Shown piece by piece: positions 44,013 through 52,896 of a stretch of DNA of 64,000 nucleotides; position 1 is the first letter of the stretch; each line of letters opens with the position of its first letter. The stretch covers positions 1 through 64,000 of the forward strand of contig NZ_CADIKK010000005.1 of the NCBI RefSeq assembly GCF_902859915.1. Reading direction: 5' to 3'. The position numbers were made by a program, and so were the translations under genes. This DNA is from Paraburkholderia ultramafica (GTDB lineage Bacteria > Pseudomonadota > Gammaproteobacteria > Burkholderiales > Burkholderiaceae). The notes beneath the pieces were generated by a model that saw nothing but the letters and a program-made list of their open reading frames with translations, was not told the origin of the DNA and did no database searches.

Positions 44013-44831
44013 TCACGCAGCCAGCGCGGGACGCCTGAAGGTCCGGAACAGCAGACCCGCGACCATCACCGCCCCCAGCGCATACACGGCGTCCACCGCC
44101 GCGAGCGGCACGAGCTGCGCCTGAAACAACGCGGCGGGCACGTCGACCAGCGCATGCAGAGCGATCGCGAGCGGCAGGATACCGCGCCAGCCCGCCCGCA
44201 CGCCGCGCCACATCAGCACCGACAGACCAATCTGGAACACCAGCGCGGCCACGCGTTCGAGCGCGAAAATGCCGGCCATCTGCGGCGTCAGGCTGGCGAG
44301 AATCAGGTGGATGCGCATCAGCGAATCGGCCGGCAGATTGCTCAGATAGCTGTCCAGCTGGCCGCGGTTTTCGAACACCGCGAACAGGATCCATTGAATC
44401 TGCACCAGCACGCCGACCAGCCAGACTTCCGCGCCGCCGTGGCCGAGACCGTAGGTCAGTGCGGTGCCGTCGTCCGCGCGCAGCGCGTTCGCATCAGCGC
44501 CAGACTTCGCCGCGGCGCGCTTGAGCAGCAGCCGCATGCCGATGAAACGCCCCACCTCCTCGCAGATGCCCGCGGCCAACGCGCCGTACACGACGAAGGC
44601 CAGCGGATTCGACAGGAAGGTGGCCGTCGCCTCGTTCCGGTGCAGCACGTAGTCGTTTAGCGCACGCTCGATCACCATCGCGAACAGCGCGAAAATCGCG
44701 ATGCCGATGATCGCGTCGCGCGGCTTCAACGCGAGCGGCCGGCGCAGTCGGCGGTAGATCAGGAACGGTAACGCGGCGACGAACAGCGTCGCGACTGCGA
44801 GGCTCGAGAGGGTAAGCGGTGCAACAACCAT
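44013..44831 (-). CDS. YhfC-family intramembrane glutamic endopeptidase
   Basis: 272 residues, nearly all in about eight transmembrane helices. Within them are AAGICEEVGRFIGMRLLLK (adjacent glutamates at 91-92) and GLGHGGAEVWLVGVLVQIQW, then HALVDVPAALFQAQL: the EE(V)xR, HGGxE and HAxxD pattern of the YhfC/CPBP-like membrane metalloprotease superfamily. The start (MVVAPLTLSS) has AAGGAA. Substrates are unknown. It sits downstream of the ptxS gene but separated by 60 bp and is not obviously part of the 2-ketogluconate operon. Confidence 0.75.
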   Translation of the reverse strand: MVVAPLTLSSLAVATLFVAALPFLIYRRLRRPLALKPRDAIIGIAIFALFAMVIERALNDYVLHRNEATATFLSNPLAFVVYGALAAGICEEVGRFIGMRLLLKRAAAKSGADANALRADDGTALTYGLGHGGAEVWLVGVLVQIQWILFAVFENRGQLDSYLSNLPADSLMRIHLILASLTPQMAGIFALERVAALVFQIGLSVLMWRGVRAGWRGILPLAIALHALVDVPAALFQAQLVPLAAVDAVYALGAVMVAGLLFRTFRRPALAA

Positions 44832-44891
44832 GAGTTTCCTTGCGATGACCGGCGCGCACCCGCTGCGCGCCGCAGCCCGCATGATCGCAGA

Positions 44892-45968
44892 TCAGCGCGA
44901 AGTTGACGCGCGAACGATCAGCTCGCCCGGCAGAAGGCAGTCGCGCGCGGTGGTCTGAACGCCTTCGATGCGTTCGTGCAGAAACTCGACCGCTCGATAG
45001 CCGATCTCGTAGGTCGGCTGACGGATCGTCGTGATGCCGGCCAGTTCGGCCCACTCGGGGTCGTCGATGGAAAGGAGCGCGACGCGGGTCTGCCAGCCGG
45101 CGCCGTAACGCGCTTTCAGATGCAGGGCGAGACGCAGCGCGACTGGGGCGTTCGCCGCGAACAGCGCGACGCGGGCGGGGTTGCCTGGGTTGCCGGCTTT
45201 GCCCGTGACACGATCGCTGCCGGCCGCATCGATCGCGTGGTCCATTGCGGCCAGGCTGCGCTCGGCCTCGCCCGGATCCGCGAGATTCAGCACCAGCGTA
45301 TGCCCGCATGCGGCGCCCTGAGCGCGCATCGCGTCACGAAACGCGAGCTCGCGCAGTTGCCGCGAACTGACCTGCTCAAACGGCTGGACCACGAACCAGA
45401 TGTCGTCGAAACCCTGGTCCAGCAGATGCCGCGTGCCGAGTTCGGCGGCGGCCCGGTTGTCGAGGCCGACCATATCGGCGACGAGCCCGTCCACCGAGCG
45501 GTCGACCAGCACCGCCGGAATCCCGCCGCCGCCCACTGGCCGCAGCGTTTCCTCGCGCACGCCGAGCGCGTTGACGATCACCCCTTCCACCCGATACGTG
45601 GTCAGCAGTTGCAGGTAGCGCCGCTCCATCTCCACTTCGTTCGCCGCATGGCAGATCAGCGGCATCAGACCGAGCACGTGGCAGGCCGCTTCCACGCCTT
45701 GCAGCACTTCGACCGTGTAGGGATTCGTCAGGTCGGCGAGCAGCATGCCGATCAGCCGGTTGCGGCCGCGCTTGAGACCACGCGCCATCTGGTTCGGCTG
45801 ATAGTCGAGCCGGGCGATCGCGGCTTCGATGCGCGCGCGCAGTTCAGGCGATAGCACGCTCAGCTCGCCGTTCAGATAGCGCGAGATGCTGGTCTTGCCG
45901 GTGCCGGCTTCGCGCGCGACGTCGGTGATCGTCGCGCGGCGCGGCGTGGTCTGGGGCGTCGTGCTCAT
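44892..45968 (-). CDS. ptxS: LacI-family repressor of 2-ketogluconate utilisation
   Basis: 358 residues. The DNA-binding domain (ATITDVAREAGTGKTSISRY, then LNGELSVLSPELRARIEAAI, where the usual VS is replaced by GT..TSISRYLNG as in PtxS) precedes the sugar-binding domain (LADLTNPYTVEVLQGVEAAC). PtxS represses kgu genes in Pseudomonas and releases DNA on 2-ketogluconate. Here it is the last gene of kguE-K-T-D-ptxS, 108 bp after kguD, and a PtxS-type box (TGGAACCGGTTCCA) stands before kguE. Between kguD and ptxS there is a degenerate repeat of GTCGGCTCACT. Confidence 0.88.
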   Translation of the reverse strand: MSTTPQTTPRRATITDVAREAGTGKTSISRYLNGELSVLSPELRARIEAAIARLDYQPNQMARGLKRGRNRLIGMLLADLTNPYTVEVLQGVEAACHVLGLMPLICHAANEVEMERRYLQLLTTYRVEGVIVNALGVREETLRPVGGGGIPAVLVDRSVDGLVADMVGLDNRAAAELGTRHLLDQGFDDIWFVVQPFEQVSSRQLRELAFRDAMRAQGAACGHTLVLNLADPGEAERSLAAMDHAIDAAGSDRVTGKAGNPGNPARVALFAANAPVALRLALHLKARYGAGWQTRVALLSIDDPEWAELAGITTIRQPTYEIGYRAVEFLHERIEGVQTTARDCLLPGELIVRASTSR

Positions 45969-46076
45969 CGGTTGCTCACGCGTCGACTCGCCGAAGTCGG
46001 CTCACTTGTCGACTCACCCATCGGCCCGCTTGTTCGCTCAGTCATGTCGGCTCACTCGTCAGGCTCATCCGTCGGT

Positions 46077-47042
46077 TCACTTTGCCAGTACTTCGCGATT
46101 GACGACGTTGTTGGTCAACGTGCCGTCGAGCGCGGCGACGAGGTTCTCCGCCGCATTGCGCGCCATCGCGTGACGGGTTTCGTGAGTCGCCGAGCCGATA
46201 TGCGGCAGTGCGACCACGTTCGCCAGCTTCAGCAGAGGCGAGTTTGCCGGCAATGGTTCAGTGTCGAACACATCGAGCCCGGCACCGTGAATCGTGCCAT
46301 TTTGCAGCGCTTCGATCAGCGCCGTTTCGTCGACGGTCGCGCCGCGCGAAGCATTGATCAGAATCGCACTCTTCTTCATCGAGCGGAGTTCGGCCGCGCC
46401 GATCATGTGCTTCGTCTCGGGCGTGAGCGGCACTTGCAGGCAGACGAAATCGGCGCTCGCGAGCAGTTCCGCCAACTCGACGCGCCGCGCGCCATAGGTC
46501 TTTTCAGCCTGCGGATTCGCGCTGCGGTTGGTGTACAGCACCTTCATGTTGAAGCCGAGCGCCGCGCGCCGCGCCACCGCGCCGCCGATCCGTCCCATGC
46601 CGATGATGCCGAGCGTCTTGCCTTGCACATCGACGCCGAACTGAGCCGCTCCGATGCTGTCGCGCCACTGCCCCGCCTTCACCCACCCGGCGAGCTCGAC
46701 CACCCGGCGCGCCGTGGCGAGGATCAGCGAAAACACGGTGTCGGCGGTGGACTCGGTCAGCACGTCCGGCGTGTGCGCGAGCACGATGCCGCGGCGCGTG
46801 AGATCGGCAACCTCGAACTGATCGAAGCCCACCGAGATGGTCGACAAGGCCTTGAGGCGGCTCGCGCCTTCGAGCATCGCCGGCGTGACCTTCACGCTCG
46901 CGCCGATGCCGCCGTCGGCATCGCGCAACGCGGCGACGAATGCGTCGTGCTGCGCGGGATCGACCTGCACCACTTGCGCATGCTGTTGCAGATACGCGAG
47001 CACATCTGCCGGCAGCGACTTCCAGGCGACAATCTTCTTCAT
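46077..47042 (-). CDS. kguD: 2-ketogluconate-6-phosphate reductase (D-2-hydroxyacid dehydrogenase)
   Basis: 321 residues. NAD(P)-binding motif LGIIGMGRIGGAVARRAALG (about residues 145-164), then NRSAN in the place that favours NADP, and the catalytic triad region: Arg in INASRGATVD, Glu in FDTEPLP, His in LPHIGSATHE. The family is GhrB/gluconate 2-dehydrogenase. Given its place after kguK-kguT it should reduce 2-keto-6-phosphogluconate to 6-phosphogluconate. It starts 4 bp after the kguT stop. Confidence 0.9.
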   Translation of the reverse strand: MKKIVAWKSLPADVLAYLQQHAQVVQVDPAQHDAFVAALRDADGGIGASVKVTPAMLEGASRLKALSTISVGFDQFEVADLTRRGIVLAHTPDVLTESTADTVFSLILATARRVVELAGWVKAGQWRDSIGAAQFGVDVQGKTLGIIGMGRIGGAVARRAALGFNMKVLYTNRSANPQAEKTYGARRVELAELLASADFVCLQVPLTPETKHMIGAAELRSMKKSAILINASRGATVDETALIEALQNGTIHGAGLDVFDTEPLPANSPLLKLANVVALPHIGSATHETRHAMARNAAENLVAALDGTLTNNVVNREVLAK

Positions 47043-47046
47043 CAGC

Positions 47047-48330
47047 TTATTTTCCTTGCAATGGTGTGGCGAGCGGAGGCGCCTGAGTCAGCGGCTGCGG
47101 CTTGACGATCAGCGTCAGGATTACCGCGGCGAGCAGCGCCACGCTCATGAATGCATACGATGCCGACGGCGAACCGGTGGCGCCGTTCAGATAGCCGACC
47201 ACGTACGAGCCAACGAACGAACCGAGCGCGCCCATGCTGTTGATCAGCGCCATCGCGCCGCCCGCGACGTTCTTCGGCAGCAGCTCCGGCACGATCGCGA
47301 AGAACGGACCGTAAGGCGCGTACATCGCGCCGCCCGCGATCACCAGCAATGCGTACGAGAGCCAGAAGTGCGTGGAGCCGAGCGCATACGACGCCGCGAA
47401 CGCCACCGCGCCGACCAGCAGAAACGGCCACACGAACACTTTACGGCGGTTGAGTTTATCCGATGCCCACGAAGCTGCAAGCATCGCGATGGTCGCGGCC
47501 AGATACGGCAGCGCCGACAGCCAGCCGGTTTCGACCATGCCGAGCGACGAGCCGTTCTTCAGGATCGACGGCAGCCACAGCACGAAACCATACACGCCGA
47601 TGCTCCAGCAGAAATATTGCGCGCACAGCTTGATCACCGCGGGCGTGCGAAACGCCTCGCCGTAATTGCGCACCGGCTTGATCGCGGCCTGCTCGGCGCG
47701 CAGCGTTTCGGCGAGATCGTCCTTCTGTTGCTGGGTGAGCCACGAGACCTGCTGCGGCTTGTCCTGCACGATGAACCACCAGCACACGGCCCAGATGATC
47801 GCGGGCGCGCCCTCGGCGATGAACATCTGCCGCCAGCCGAACGAATGCACCAGATAGCCCGACACCACCGACATCCACAGCACCGTCACCGGATTGCCGA
47901 GAATCAGGAACGTGTTGGCACGCGAGCGCTCGCGCCTGGTGAACCAGTTGCTGATGAAAATCAGCATCGCCGGCATCACGGCGGCTTCGACGACCCCGAG
48001 CACGAAGCGGATCACCATCAGCGACGGAATATTGCTGACCATGCCCGTGAGTGCCGCGCAGCCGCCCCACAGGATCAGGCTCCAGAACACGAGCTTCTTG
48101 ACGCTGCGGCGTTCCGCGTAAATCGCGCCGGGAATCTGGAAAAAGAAATAGCCGAGGAAGAACAGCGCGCCGATCAGCGACGACAGGCCCTTGCTGATGC
48201 CGAGATCCTGGTTGATGCCGGCCGCCGACGCGAAGCCGAAGTTCGCGCGGTCCAGATAAGCGAGGCTGTACGTGATGAATACGATCGGCATGATCGTCCA
48301 CCAGCGGCGAATTGCAAGCGATGATTTCAT
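47047..48330 (-). CDS. kguT: 2-ketogluconate transporter (MFS, ACS family)
   Basis: 427 residues from MKSSLAIRRWWTIMPIVFIT. Twelve helices with SLAYLDRANFGFASAAGINQ and GYFFFQIPGAIYAERRSVKK, the family signatures of anion:cation symporters (GudP/ExuT/KguT type). It imports 2-ketogluconate with protons. The ATG at 48330 has AAGGAGAC. A triple array of the 49-bp hairpin repeat fills the 170-bp gap to kguK and ends 15 nt before the start, so kguT expression may be tuned separately. Confidence 0.9.
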   Translation of the reverse strand: MKSSLAIRRWWTIMPIVFITYSLAYLDRANFGFASAAGINQDLGISKGLSSLIGALFFLGYFFFQIPGAIYAERRSVKKLVFWSLILWGGCAALTGMVSNIPSLMVIRFVLGVVEAAVMPAMLIFISNWFTRRERSRANTFLILGNPVTVLWMSVVSGYLVHSFGWRQMFIAEGAPAIIWAVCWWFIVQDKPQQVSWLTQQQKDDLAETLRAEQAAIKPVRNYGEAFRTPAVIKLCAQYFCWSIGVYGFVLWLPSILKNGSSLGMVETGWLSALPYLAATIAMLAASWASDKLNRRKVFVWPFLLVGAVAFAASYALGSTHFWLSYALLVIAGGAMYAPYGPFFAIVPELLPKNVAGGAMALINSMGALGSFVGSYVVGYLNGATGSPSASYAFMSVALLAAVILTLIVKPQPLTQAPPLATPLQGK

Positions 48331-48345
48331 GTTTGTCTCCTTGTC

Positions 48346-48477
48346 GATCAGAGTTAGCGCTTTAGCGCTTACTCTGATCCCATGCAAAGCTGTCGATCAG
48401 AGTTAGCGCTTTAGCGCTTACTCGGATCCCATGCCAAGCTGTCGATCAGAGTTAGCGCTTTAGCGCTTACTCGGATC
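48346..48477 (-). repeat. Tandem array of three 49-bp hairpin repeats (locus C)
   Basis: Hairpins at 48346-48379, 48395-48428 and 48444-48477, exact 49-bp period. On plus, unit 1 has GATCAGAGT / ACTCTGATC (a compensated change of the locus B stem); units 2 and 3 have GATCAGAGT / ACTCGGATC (one mismatch). The mini-ORF reads ATG-Gly-Ser-Glu-stop in all, with Ser as TCA, TCC and TCC. The array lies between kguK and kguT. Confidence 0.95.
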
Positions 48478-48500
48478 CCATGCCAAGCTGTCGACCGTAT

Positions 48501-49508
48501 TCAGGCTGCGGTAGCAATAGGCGTTGCGCCGGCGTTGGCGTTGGCGTTGGCCTCGGCCAGTTCGAGCGCGTCGAGTTCGGCGCGCTGCGGCAGGCCTTCC
48601 GAATCGCCGATCACCTGGATCGCCAGCGCGCCGATGCGGTTGCCGCGCGCGACCGCCTGCGGCAGCGTCCGGCCTTCGAGCAGCGCGCTGACCACGCCGA
48701 CCGCGAAACCGTCGCCCGCGCCGACCGTGTCCACCACCTTCGCGACCGGATCACCGGCGATCACGGCGGCAGCATCGGCGGTGCGGAAATACGCGCCTTG
48801 CGCGCCGAGCTTGATGATCACGCCGCGCGCGCCGCGCTCCAGATAGAAGCCGGCGATGTCGTGCGGCTCTGTGTAGCCGGTCAGTATCTCGCCTTCGCCG
48901 ATGCCGGGCAGCACCCAGTCGGCCAGCGCGGCGAGCGCGTTCAGACCTTCGACCATTGCGGCGCGCGACGGCCAGAGCGTCGGGCGCAGATTCGGGTCGA
49001 ACGAAATCGTCTTGCCGGCCGCGCGCATTTCACGCGCGAGATGGAATGCGAGTTCGCGCGAGCTTGCCGAGATCGCGGGCGCGACGCCAGTCAGATGCAG
49101 GTGACGCGCCGGCAGCACGTAGTCCGCCGCGTAGTCGGCCAGCGACAGATGGCTCGCCGCCGAGCCCTTGCGGAAGTATTCGACCGCCGGGTCGCTGCCG
49201 CCGTCGTTTTTCGACTTCAGCTGGAAGCCGGTCGGATAGCGCTCGTCGGTACTGACGCAGCGTTGGTCGATGCCCTCTTTCGTCAACGTGTCGCGCACGT
49301 ACTGGCCGAACGAATCGTTGCCGACCCGGCTCATCCAGCCGACCTTGAAGCCCAGCCGGGACAGACCGATCGCCACGTTCAGATCGGCGCCGGCGATGCG
49401 CTTCGTAAATTGCCCGACGCCCGCGAGCGGGCCGGTTTCGGCGGCGACGAACATGGCCATCGCTTCGCCGTAGGTGATGACATCGAGTGCTGCGTCTGGG
49501 GTGCTCAT
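48501..49508 (-). CDS. kguK: 2-ketogluconate kinase (PfkB family)
   Basis: 335 residues. PfkB motif 1 RIAGADLNVAIGLSRLGFKV, motif 2 DTVGAGDGFAVGVVSALLEG with the catalytic Asp. It is close to 2-keto-3-deoxygluconate kinases, but its place in the kguE-K-T-D set points to 2-ketogluconate 6-kinase. AGGAGCAAAGG precedes the ATG. The C-terminal 15 residues (ELAEANANANAGATPIATAA) come from a GTTGGC microrepeat and are likely unstructured. The stop lies 20 nt before the repeat array. Confidence 0.88.
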   Translation of the reverse strand: MSTPDAALDVITYGEAMAMFVAAETGPLAGVGQFTKRIAGADLNVAIGLSRLGFKVGWMSRVGNDSFGQYVRDTLTKEGIDQRCVSTDERYPTGFQLKSKNDGGSDPAVEYFRKGSAASHLSLADYAADYVLPARHLHLTGVAPAISASSRELAFHLAREMRAAGKTISFDPNLRPTLWPSRAAMVEGLNALAALADWVLPGIGEGEILTGYTEPHDIAGFYLERGARGVIIKLGAQGAYFRTADAAAVIAGDPVAKVVDTVGAGDGFAVGVVSALLEGRTLPQAVARGNRIGALAIQVIGDSEGLPQRAELDALELAEANANANAGATPIATAA

Positions 49509-49631
49509 CCTTTGCTCCTGCGTGTTTCTTTTGCTGCGGGTCGTGCTGCTTGCCTTGTGCCACTCACCCTATGTCGCGAGCTTCACGCCGCTGTTGTTCC
49601 GGGTACGGCTCTCTCAGATTCCAGGCGCCGC

Positions 49632-50405
49632 TTACACAGCGGCCAGCCACCCAACGTAGTGCGCCGCGTCCGCCTCGATACGGCTGGCATCGAACGGAAA
49701 TTCGATGCCCCGCGGCACGTCGCGCGGCAAGCCGTCGAGCACCTCAATGAAGCGAGCGTCGTCGGCGGCCGGAGCGGCGGGAAAACGCCGCGCGCCCTCG
49801 CCAACCGTGGTCTTGCAATGGATATATTCGACGTGCGGCGCCAGCAGCCTGGCGGCATCGAGCGGCGCGACCTCGCGCCATGCCCAGTTGCCGATGTCGA
49901 AAGTCATGCCGAGCACATCGGCGCGGCCTTCGCGCGCCAACGCGTCGAACAGGCCGACGAATTGCGCAAGCGAGCCGCCTTCTGCCAGTTGCCCATTTTC
50001 AACGACCAGCCGCAAGTTCGAGCCACGCATCTGCTCCGCGATCGCCACGCCATCCGCGTCATGGACAAACCCGCCGAGTTGCAGCTTGACGAAGCGCGCG
50101 CCGAGCGCCGCCGCTTCGTCGAGCGCGAGACGCAGTGCGGCGGTGTCGAGCCGACCGTCCGCCGCGTACAGCGAAGCCGGCGTCGAAAACACCATCCACA
50201 AACCCAGTTCGGCAATCGCCGCGCCGAGCGCGCGCAGACGCTGCGGCGCGACCTCGGCCTCGCCGGCGAACAGTTCGCGCCGCACTTCGAAACCCGCCGC
50301 GCCGGTCCGCTTGCTCGCCTCCGCCCACTTCAGATGACCGCCCGTGCGCACCGCATCCATCCCGAATGCGCTTGCGACGATCACCACGTCAACTGCGTCA
50401 GCCAT
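49632..50405 (-). CDS. kguE: 2-ketogluconate operon sugar isomerase/epimerase-like protein
   Basis: 257 residues from MADAVDVVIVASAFGMDAVR. It is an AP-endonuclease-2-like TIM barrel with metal-ligand blocks LRLVVENGQLAEGG, GMTFDIGNWAW and PHVEYIHCKTT, and a closing GIEFPFD. KguE proteins accompany 2-ketogluconate kinase and transporter in Pseudomonas, with an isomerase or epimerase role that is not well defined. It heads the operon; the PtxS-type operator is 47 bp before the start. Confidence 0.82.
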   Translation of the reverse strand: MADAVDVVIVASAFGMDAVRTGGHLKWAEASKRTGAAGFEVRRELFAGEAEVAPQRLRALGAAIAELGLWMVFSTPASLYAADGRLDTAALRLALDEAAALGARFVKLQLGGFVHDADGVAIAEQMRGSNLRLVVENGQLAEGGSLAQFVGLFDALAREGRADVLGMTFDIGNWAWREVAPLDAARLLAPHVEYIHCKTTVGEGARRFPAAPAADDARFIEVLDGLPRDVPRGIEFPFDASRIEADAAHYVGWLAAV

Positions 50406-50451
50406 GTCTAATTTGCTCAATCCCGTGTCGTCAGCGTCATTTGGAACCGTC

Positions 50452-50465
50452 TGGAACCGGTTCCA
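50452..50465. promoter_or_regulatory. PtxS operator
   Basis: TGGAACCGGTTCCA is a perfect 14-bp palindrome, one symmetric change from the Pseudomonas PtxS site TGAAACCGGTTTCA. A half-site TGGAACCG lies 11 bp nearer the gene (50441-50448). Confidence 0.85.
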
Positions 50466-50475
50466 ACTCCACCTC

Positions 50476-50497
50476 GAAAAAAAGCGCCGAAGCGCTT
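50476..50497 (-). terminator. Rho-independent terminator of the LysR gene upstream of kgu
   Basis: On the minus strand AAGCGC-TTCG-GCGCTT, a UUCG tetraloop stem, followed by seven T. It isolates the kgu operon from the lysR gene at 50593. Confidence 0.85.
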
Positions 50498-50592
50498 GCG
50501 ATGTCCGGATAGTGCGCCGAGACCTCCAGCACGCACCATAGAGGAAATCCCCAGGCACATCGGACACGGCGGGCACGGCAGCGCCGCGCCGC

Positions 50593-51483
50593 TCAGGCCT
50601 CATCGGCGAGACACAGCACGAGAAACTGCTCCACCACCCGCGACGGCGCGCTTGCATACGGCACGAGGATCGACAGCCGGCGCGTCAGCGGCTCCGGGCG
50701 CAGCGACAACAGGCACAACGCGCCGTTCTCATGCCGCATCGACATTGCGGAGACGAAGCCGATGCCCATGCCGGCCCGCACCGCCTCCTTCACGCCTTCG
50801 ACGCCGGCAATCTCCAGCGCCACGCGCATCGGCACGCCCGCCCGAGCGAACGCGCGCTCGACGATTTGCCGCACGCCCGAGCCGGCCTCGCGCAACACCA
50901 GCGGATGCGCGCCAAAGTCCGCCAGCTCCGCGCTGCCGCCTTCGCCCGCCTGCGCCAACGGATGCGAGCGCGGCACGATCGCGACGATCTCGTCCTCGCG
51001 CCATGCGTGCACGGCGGTGTCCGGCGGCAGATCGGCACCGACCGGCCCTTCGATCATCGCGATGTCCACCGAGCCGAGCGTGCCGACGATCTCCGTGGTG
51101 TTGCCATTGGCGGTATGCACGGTCACGTCTGGATAGCGGCGATGAAAATCGGCGATCAGGTATGGCAGCAGATAACTCGCCGGCGTCGTACTCGCGCCGA
51201 TCCGCAGCGTGCCCTGCTCGAGGCCGCGCAAAGCGTCACGGTACGCATGGGCCTGCCGCCAGGTGTCGCGCAGCCGCGTCGCATAGCTCGCCAGCTGCTC
51301 GCCGGCGGGCGTCAGACGCACGCCGCGGCCGTCGCGCTGATAAAGCGGCTCGCCGAACTCGTCCTGCAACTGCCGCAGTTGTCCGGAGACCGCGGGCTGC
51401 GACAAATGCAGCGCCACAGCCGCCCGGCTGATGTTGCGATGCTCGGCAACGGCGGCGAACGTTATAAGCTGATCCGCAGTCAT
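50593..51483 (-). CDS. LysR-family regulator divergent from yeiH (YeiE/CbbR-like)
   Basis: 296 residues from MTADQLITFAAVAEHRNISR. The helix-turn-helix (AAVALHLSQPAVSGQLRQLQ) and GEPLYQRDGRGVRLTPAGEQ are of the CysB/CbbR/YeiE branch. The effector domain has LRIGASTTPASYLLPYLIAD and VGTLGSVDIAMIEGPVGADL, close to YeiE, whose enterobacterial member senses sulfite and sits beside yeiH. Here too yeiH is divergent, 117 bp away, across an AT-rich dyad (51518-51561). The ribosome site is weak. Confidence 0.88.
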   Translation of the reverse strand: MTADQLITFAAVAEHRNISRAAVALHLSQPAVSGQLRQLQDEFGEPLYQRDGRGVRLTPAGEQLASYATRLRDTWRQAHAYRDALRGLEQGTLRIGASTTPASYLLPYLIADFHRRYPDVTVHTANGNTTEIVGTLGSVDIAMIEGPVGADLPPDTAVHAWREDEIVAIVPRSHPLAQAGEGGSAELADFGAHPLVLREAGSGVRQIVERAFARAGVPMRVALEIAGVEGVKEAVRAGMGIGFVSAMSMRHENGALCLLSLRPEPLTRRLSILVPYASAPSRVVEQFLVLCLADEA

Positions 51484-51517
51484 GGCAATCAAAGTATCGG
51501 TTGAATCGATACTTTAC

Positions 51518-51561
51518 ATCCTAAATCACGATTTTTCATATCGATATATCTAATTTAGGAT
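51518..51561. promoter_or_regulatory. Inverted repeat in the lysR-yeiH control region
   Basis: ATCCTAAAT (51518-51526) and ATTTAGGAT (51553-51561) are perfect inverted 9-mers 26 bp apart in an AT-rich stretch. This is a likely regulator site for the divergent pair. Confidence 0.6.
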
Positions 51562-51600
51562 TGGCCCCATCGAATCCAGTCAGTCCCCGAGTACCGCGCC

Positions 51601-52701
51601 ATGTCCACTACTCCTGTTCCGCTTACCGCCGTAGCCACTCCCGCCGGGCATTCCACCCGCGGGCAACTCAACGGCATTCTGTTTGTCGCGCTGTTCGCCG
51701 CCGCCGTGACCCGGATCGCGTCGATTCCGGCGATCGCCGGCCTCGGCCTGAGCCCGCTGATCGTCGGCATCGTGGCCGGCGCCATCTACGGCAACGCGCT
51801 GCGCGACGGCATGCCCGCAAGCTGGGCGGCCGGCGTCAATTTTTCGGCGCGCAAGCTGCTGCGCATCGCGGTCGCGTTCTTCGGACTGCGCGTGAGCCTG
51901 CAGGAAATCGCGCAGGTCGGCCTGCCCGGCCTCGCGGAATCCGTGCTGATCGTGGTGAGCACGCTCGTCATCGGCACGTGGGCCGGCATGAAAATCATGA
52001 AGCTCGACCGCGATACGGCGCTGCTGACCGCCGCCGGCAGCGCGATCTGCGGCGCCGCCGCGGTGCTCGCGTTCGAGTCGACGCTGCAATCGAAGCCGCA
52101 CAAGAGCGCGATGGCCGTCGGCAGCGTGGTGCTGTTCGGCACGCTGTCGATGTTCCTCTACCCGGTTCTGTTCAACGCCGGCTGGCTGCATCTCGACACG
52201 GTCGGTGCGGGCCTGTTCTTCGGCGGCACGATCCACGAGGTGGCGCAGGTGGTCGGCGCGGCCAGCAACGTGAGCCCGGAAACGACGCACATCGCGACCA
52301 TCGTCAAGATGACCCGCGTGATGCTGCTGGTGCCGGTGCTGCTGGTGGTCGGCATCTGGGTGAACCGCTCGGCGCGCAAAGCTGCGGCGTCGGCGGGCTC
52401 GCAGGACAGCGCCCAGAGCGAAGCACCGCGCAAGCTGGCGATTCCCTGGTTCGCGTTTGGCTTTCTCGCCTGCGTCGTGATCAACTCGCTGCACGTGTTG
52501 CCGGAAGCCACGACCAGCACGCTCAACATGCTCGACACCTTTGCGCTGACCATGGCCATGACGGCGCTCGGCATCGAAACGCGCATTGCGCAGATCCGCC
52601 AGGCCGGCCCCCGTGCGCTGACCGCCGGCTTGATCCTGTACGTGTGGCTGATTGCCGGCGGTCTGGGAATTACATGGACTGTCCAGCACCTGTTGGGCTA
52701 A
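51601..52701 (+). CDS. yeiH: YeiH family membrane protein (UPF0324, putative sulfate/sulfite exporter)
   Basis: 366 residues with about ten transmembrane helices. Blocks GLGLSPLIVGIVAGAIYGNA, GAAAVLAFESTL, FFGGTIHEVAQVVGAASNVS and TMAMTALGIETR are specific to the Cons_hypoth698/YeiH family. Family members are annotated as putative sulfate exporters on weak grounds; linkage to YeiE supports a link with sulfur oxyanions. A rho-independent terminator follows 20 bp downstream. Confidence 0.88.
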   Translation: MSTTPVPLTAVATPAGHSTRGQLNGILFVALFAAAVTRIASIPAIAGLGLSPLIVGIVAGAIYGNALRDGMPASWAAGVNFSARKLLRIAVAFFGLRVSLQEIAQVGLPGLAESVLIVVSTLVIGTWAGMKIMKLDRDTALLTAAGSAICGAAAVLAFESTLQSKPHKSAMAVGSVVLFGTLSMFLYPVLFNAGWLHLDTVGAGLFFGGTIHEVAQVVGAASNVSPETTHIATIVKMTRVMLLVPVLLVVGIWVNRSARKAAASAGSQDSAQSEAPRKLAIPWFAFGFLACVVINSLHVLPEATTSTLNMLDTFALTMAMTALGIETRIAQIRQAGPRALTAGLILYVWLIAGGLGITWTVQHLLG

Positions 52702-52723
52702 GCCGCCCCCGCCTTCGAAACCA

Positions 52724-52745
52724 CCCCGCCGCGTGCGGGGTTTTG
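52724..52745 (+). terminator. Rho-independent terminator of yeiH
   Basis: CCCCGC / GCGGGG stem with a 5-nt loop and four T, 22 nt after the stop codon. Confidence 0.85.
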
Positions 52746-52896
52746 CGCATTCTGGAGCACCATCCGGCTGGTTCGCGCGGCATACTGCGTGCTGCGTCAT
52801 CCGCTCATGCACGCCACTCGTGCAGTCCACGCATGCAGCCCACTCAAGCAACCCGCTCATGCAGCACGGCTGAGCGACCGGAATGAGGATCGATCG

